Source: Karalla daura
Lineage: Eukaryota > Chordata > Actinopteri > Chaetodontiformes > Leiognathidae
Assembly (NCBI GenBank): GCA_029224185.1
Contig: CM055188.1
Span: 13,910,997 to 13,974,996, forward strand
Direction of reading: 5' to 3'
DNA: 64,000 nt
The notes under the pieces are model-generated. The model had not been told where the DNA came from and ran no database searches. It saw only the letters and a program-made list of their open reading frames with translations. This document shows, in pieces, positions 59,075-64,000 of this stretch. A program made the position numbers and the translations under genes. Position 1 is the stretch's first letter; every line of letters starts with the position of its first letter.

Positions 59075-61019
59075 TACATACATTTACCACATTTACATAA
59101 ATGTTCTGATATTGACCTTTTTCTAAATAAGGCAGCAATTTGATCATGGTGTTCACATGAGTGGAATATTGCATCGATTTCTCCATTTACATGCCTGTGA
59201 GCTTTGTAGGATTAATGGCAGCAGCATGCCCACATTAGATTACTTACTGAGTCCCTGTGTTGTATTAACATGGCATGAGTCTATTCCCAAGATTGCAGCC
59301 ATACAAAGTCTCCACTGGCCACATCAGGGTTCCCTATTCTTCCTTTGTATTAATAGAACTTCAGTATTTATATCCCATACCTTGTAGTAAAATGTGAAGT
59401 GTTTCAGTTTTGAGAATTTAGCTTCATATCATTAAGATAAAAGTGAGAAACAAAGGAAAAAAGAGTCCTCTGAATCATTAGACTTGGTTTAGGCATGCGC
59501 TACTGCTCCAATTGCAAAACAATGTTATCCATTAAAAAGGTGATGAATAAACACAGAAGACATTTAGTACAGGATTTCTCATAACAAACTTATTTTATAA
59601 AGTGTCCCCAAGGACCACATCGTTGTAAAGACCTGAAACAAATACGACTGTATCAGAGCTAAGGGCGAATGGCTTATTCGGGACCTTCAACACTCCAGGG
59701 GTCTCCACAGAGATCTGATTCAGCAATACGTACAATTGCTTTGAGAGGCCTCATTTATAAAACCATGATTGGTCAAGATCACTATAAGTGGCGTATGAAG
59801 CATAAGCTGAAAATGTATGTGCACTAAGACCTCCTGATTAGTAAAAGCATGTAGGCATGTACTACACTTGTTTCTTTTTCATAAATTACAAGCAACTTTA
59901 AAGTTGCCACGTGTGAAGGGGCCACTTTGTCCATATGTGCTCCTTTGCAACACAGTGCCCATATGTGCTTATAAACGGTCATAGGATGCTCTGGGTAAAT
60001 GTTCATATGATTAATTACAATCTTAAAACATGGAGTGGAGTAGTGACAAAGGTGGATAGGGTACACGGATGCACCAGATGTACTGACTGATGCAAGTCAT
60101 TTTATTACATTGTTGTAAATGATAATAATTAGATAAAATGTACGGTACAAAAAAAGACTTAATTCATAAAACGGCAGACTTTACCTTAAGTTAAAAAAAT
60201 AAACTGTACAGTATCCAGGTGGTCAAGCTGGGTCAGTGATGCTGCAGTCTTCACAGAAGCAAAGGACACTATGTAGTCTACCACTGTGAATTATGAACAG
60301 GTTGAAGGACATGTCTGTTTGCAAGGCAGAGGATACAACAAGCTCTTTGATGCTGATAAGGACTTACTTAGTTGTGGATCATAATTGCTTTGGAAGAGGA
60401 GCATTCCAACTGTCATTTAACTATTTCATCATAATACAGTAAGCAACTGCTGCATGTCTTTAGCAGAGATTATAAATCTAATGCTCTTTGCTTTTAGTTT
60501 TTTGAGTTGTGCAGGGTAATATCAATAACAAGAATGACTGGAGGAGTGCAGGTCTCTTGCATTTTTGATTTGGCCTGAATTATAGACTAGCCTTTATTTA
60601 CCTCTGGTACAATTAAAAGCCAGAGTGAGGGCAGACTAAACCATTTTGCACTGGTTATGGGGGTGCCTGATATAGGTATTATTTAAAATTCCTTCTAACT
60701 GGCTTTTTTATGTGTTGCAAAGCTTTATATATGAACTAGAAAAAATAATTTTCTATTTTGTTTTTGCACAAATGTATCAGTTTCACATACTTTCTGTGAT
60801 TTCTTCCCTCTGTTGTTGTCTCTGTCTTCCCCAGGAGGTGATCGGGGTACACACATTCTCATGTCTGGTTTATTTTTAATAAACCCCAAACTTTACATCA
60901 AGTGGCATACAGAAGGCAGGCCACTGTGCTTACGCACTGCTTTACAAATGATACCCCAGGACATTGATGCTGTTCTTAGAAGACTGACATGTCATGACAC
61001 TCTCAATAAAAGAGTAACA
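59075..61019. other. No gene; possible decayed DNA transposon
   Basis: The words GGCCTCATTTATAAAACC (59749-59766) and TTTCATAAATTACAAG (59876-59891) recall the ends of fish Harbinger-type repeats, but no borders could be set. The rest is AT-rich unique sequence. Confidence 0.4.
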
Positions 61020-61470
61020 AGGTGACTATGGATGTTCCTGTTGACTCCAAAGTTGAGCTTTCGCGGAAGATACAGTAGCTGGATGCTTCTCCTAATGATC
61101 TCCTCGGTGTTGCATAAAAATTTTAGTGTGTTATCAAAAGTTGTGCCCAGGAGTTTGTGTTCGTCCAGCATTTTTCTTCCTGTGATTTGTCGTTACAGCT
61201 TACTGAAAAAGGTCACCGGCATTTCTTTTGTCTAAATGCAGAAGTGCAGGAGAAGTTTTCACACCACTTAAAATTGTGTAGTACTGAACTGTGGTGATGT
61301 GATGGCTCTCTGTGTAGGAACAGAAGAACCGTGTCATTCACATACGTCAGGGAGGACCTGCCGTAATCAGTGCAGACAACGAAGAGTGAAGATGATAGGA
61401 GGGTGCCAGTAGAGGTGAAGAACAGGTTGGTGCCAGTACTTTTTGTTATTTGTTAGGAGGTCCAAGATTT
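61020..61470 (-). mobile_element. LINE reverse-transcriptase relic
   Basis: In broken minus frames the segment reads SLFVVCTDYGRSSLTYVNDT then VLLFLH, which corresponds to the LINE catalytic core (SPFLFVLYTND...FADDTVLL). The FADD box reads YVND, with the second-last acidic position changed. Further on it reads LLGTTFDNTLKFLCNTEEII then RRSIQLLYLPRKLNFGVNRN, matching the post-catalytic consensus (YLGT.ID..L.F..NTEAI.KK..QRLYFLRKL..F.V.R). Stops and missing bases show it is dead. Confidence 0.82.
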
Positions 61471-61548
61471 ACAGGATGAGCTGGTCATTCATATGGCTGC
61501 AAGGTGATGAATCCAAACTAGTGGCAAGTTACAGTTGTTTGTTGTTTT

Positions 61549-61775
61549 CTCTCCTTATCTGTCCTCCATCTCTTTCCTCCTCTCTATTCTTATTCCTTGA
61601 TTGCACAGGACTAACACATTGACCGGGGATCCCATGTCCACAGAGTCTTTATGCTTTCTCCCCTCCCAGGCCGCATAGATGCTGAGTTGGATCCAGGACT
61701 CCGTTCGTTACCACAGCTCTTCCTGCTTCCTGCATCCTTTTTTAATGATTTAGTTATTCAGAGCCTATTGTTTGA
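61549..61775 (+). mobile_element. L2-like LINE 3' UTR fragment
   Basis: It aligns with 49921-50125 of the longer copy: shared CTGTCCT, ATTCTTATTCCTTG/TTCTTATTCCGTG, GACCGGGGA, TGGATCCAGGACTCC and CTCTTCCTGCT. It is about 75% similar by eye. Neither the coding tail nor the terminal 3' segment is present. Confidence 0.75.
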
Positions 61776-63554
61776 AAGATTGTTCCCTTGTGAGGATGAT
61801 GATGTCCACACAGAATGAGATACAGGAAGATACAGCTACCACTTGCTTCCTGATGTTGTTGAAAAGACCCAGAAGATTGTCCCAGTCTATGGATTTGCAT
61901 CACCCCTGAAGTCACAGTATTGTAGCTGGTTCACTGCTTGATCTGTACACATCAAGTACAGGGAACAAAACTATATCCTTGAATTATCTCTCTGGATGAC
62001 TTTGGTAGTATCAGGGTATGCGAGTTCCAATCTGCTCTGAGTTTCCTTTATATGCTTGACCTCAGTGTCCTGATTGGCTCTCATACACATTTTGAGCCAT
62101 GAAGACTGCGGGACGTGCCCAGTGTTTATACCTATATTTCTTGTGGGTTGTTGGGTTGGAGTGGTCTGGTAGTATTTACCCAGGTATTGTGTCTGTAGAA
62201 ACAACACTGTTTGCACACTTGCTTTGTCCAGAGTGTGTCCATACTGAGATCACTGTTAGTTCCAATATAACATTAAGTAATCCTGCTATACCTACAGTTC
62301 ACAGAGGGCTGACTACAAATGTTTTGACAGCAAGTTGGATGTTGGTAACATTTTAATGATGGCCATGCACTGCATACAAAGACAAACATATATGATCACA
62401 AAGTGCAAGCTGGGAAAACAAATAAAAGACAGAAATTTAAACCAGAGCAGCTTTCAGAGCCAACCTGTCAAGTCAAAGGCTTCATTACCATGGCACATTG
62501 AAAACAAGAAGTCTCGCACATCTCCTTGCAACAGGACAAGGAGTAATAATAATGATAATGTGATAATTATGATAATGATACTTGACATCACATTAACCCT
62601 TGTGGATAATTCATCCATTGAGGAAGTTATTTACCCATTATTTATCACTTCCACCATATTTGGGAAAATATTCCAGAGGTACCTTGACTTTGCACTGGCT
62701 GATTACACACAGCTAAGCAGAGGTTATTACATATATCTGACTGTGAGTGCTCTTAATACACTGGCAGGTCTACAATCACCTAGGGACCCTTGTGTTGGCT
62801 GTTGTCCCTCTCACATTGATTATCTTTTTGATAGTATTGTTTGATAGACTGATTCTGTGATAAACTTTATTCTACTGCACCATTAACAATAAAAGATCTT
62901 AACATACAATATAGTAATTTTGCATCAAGGATGCTCCATAATACCCAAACATAAAGTCTTGCATCTCAGAACTTTTGGAATTTCTCCTCAGACAGTTCAC
63001 GTGGCCTTAATATTCAGGTGAGGCATGACATGTCTCCATAATGTCACAGTCCTGAGTGTATGGCTGTGAAGTCATTTTGCTCAAAGCCAGTGTCGAGGTG
63101 AATCATTGTACAATGCCATGAAGGAAGAAATGATTGCATCCACCAAAAACTGAGACACTGCAAAGCAGTACGACATAGTTATGACTTGTGGTAAAACATC
63201 AAAAATGGTGGTGCACTTCTCACATCTGACACGATTGCTGCCCTACCTCATTACATAGCTGCCTTTGCAAGTATGTAAACCAATGCGGTGTTAAGAACCC
63301 AGTGGGTCTCACAAATTGCTACTTTGTCTATAGTACCCAACCTAGAAGAAAATAAATGGTCCAATTTGCCCTTTTTGTGGACATGACATCAGCGTCCACT
63401 GAGAATTCTCCCAGCTTCCAGTACCCTGCAGCTAACAAAAGTCAGCAAACTGTTGATAACAATGGAAAAAGGAAAATTGTCTGCCCTGCAGGGGAAAGGG
63501 CTGAGTGACATTGAGGTGAATATTGAAGGTGAATAACACAGTTTATCATTGAAA
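61776..63554. other. No gene; longest plus-strand frame of the window
   Basis: An open frame of 169 codons (62335-62844) crosses an AAT/GAT run at 62543-62579 (giving NNNDN) and has no recognisable domain. An AATAAA at 62888 follows by about 45 bp. I consider it a chance frame; see the findings. Confidence 0.5.
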
Positions 63555-63715
63555 CGTGGATCAGTGAATAGGGCTGTTGCCTTGCAACGAGAGGATCCCA
63601 AGACTGAATCCCAGTCAGGCAGAGGGACTCTCTGTCCAAAAACGTGTATGTTTAGGTTGATTGGACACTAAGTAGGCGTAGATAAGATGAGGGATGGATG
63701 GACTTTGACTCAAAT
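63555..63715 (+). repeat. tRNA-SINE-like dispersed fish repeat, fragment
   Basis: GTTGCCTTGCAACGAGAGGA, ACTGAATCCCAGTCAGG (B-box-like), GACTCTCTGT and AGGTTGATTGGACACTAAG occur in the order of the family, with GATGGATGGA at the end. Parts are deleted. Confidence 0.7.
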
Positions 63716-64000
63716 TTTGTATTTTTTTCCCAACCTGATCGAGAAACAAGTGATAGTGATTCATATGGAAAAACTTGCTCAGCTCTAGTCATGAGACTAT
63801 AGACAGACAATTGATACTTAATGATCAGGTTTAATGAAGTGACAGTGAACAAAGATGAGGAAGTTTAGGCAAACCAATAAGGGTTAAAACACGACAGAAG
63901 CAAGGAAGTTGGAACATGGAGGAAAACATATAAGGTTCTGGTAAGATAATCTGAAACAATTGAGATGAGGACCCACAATACTTTTGTACTGTCATATTGT
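63716..64000. other. No gene recognised
   Basis: Nothing recognisable before the window ends. Confidence 0.5.

Overview
The window reads as vertebrate, almost certainly teleost, nuclear DNA. The evidence is AT-rich unique sequence, long CA/TG microsatellites, and decayed remains of transposon families typical of ray-finned fish genomes (L2-like LINEs, a Tc1-like transposase, hAT-type ends, V-SINE-like pieces and a tRNA-SINE-like repeat). I found no convincing protein-coding exon of a host gene on either strand, and no tRNA, rRNA, snRNA or CRISPR. The longest open frames (about 170 codons) are chance frames or run through microsatellites. The most likely setting is a gene desert or a large intron.

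Layout. 1-4.2 kb: a broken LINE 3' end, then unique sequence and one small repeat. 4.26-6.23 kb: the standout feature, a 1,960-bp fold-back DNA element with 7-bp target duplications. Its 176-bp outer termini enclose inverted arrays of one 133-bp unit, eight copies in the left arm and one in the right, with 116-bp perfectly matched inner arms around a 179-bp core. 7.6-12.9 kb: unique sequence with at least four dispersed, diverged copies of a low-copy local repeat. 14.7-25 kb: many microsatellites, an interspersed repeat ending in (TTA)n and a LINE endonuclease remnant. 29-31 kb: a V-SINE-like piece and a 284-bp palindromic MITE. 31-46 kb: mostly unique sequence, one Tc1-like transposase relic and long TG/CA tracts.

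46.9-50.4 kb is a complex nest: two direct hAT-type copies, two copies of another repeat, and an L2-like LINE 3' end. The inner flanks of the two hAT copies share the same 8 bp while their outer flanks do not match. This is the pattern expected from transposition that joined ends of two different copies. 51-56 kb: a minus-strand L2-like fragment, microsatellites and a degenerate 27-bp minisatellite. 57-64 kb: an imperfect palindrome, a minus-strand LINE reverse-transcriptase relic lying against a plus-strand L2-like 3' UTR, and one more tRNA-SINE-like copy.

No operon or pathway can be described. The biology here is transposon structure and rearrangement. Family names rest on recognising motifs by eye and have not been checked by database search.
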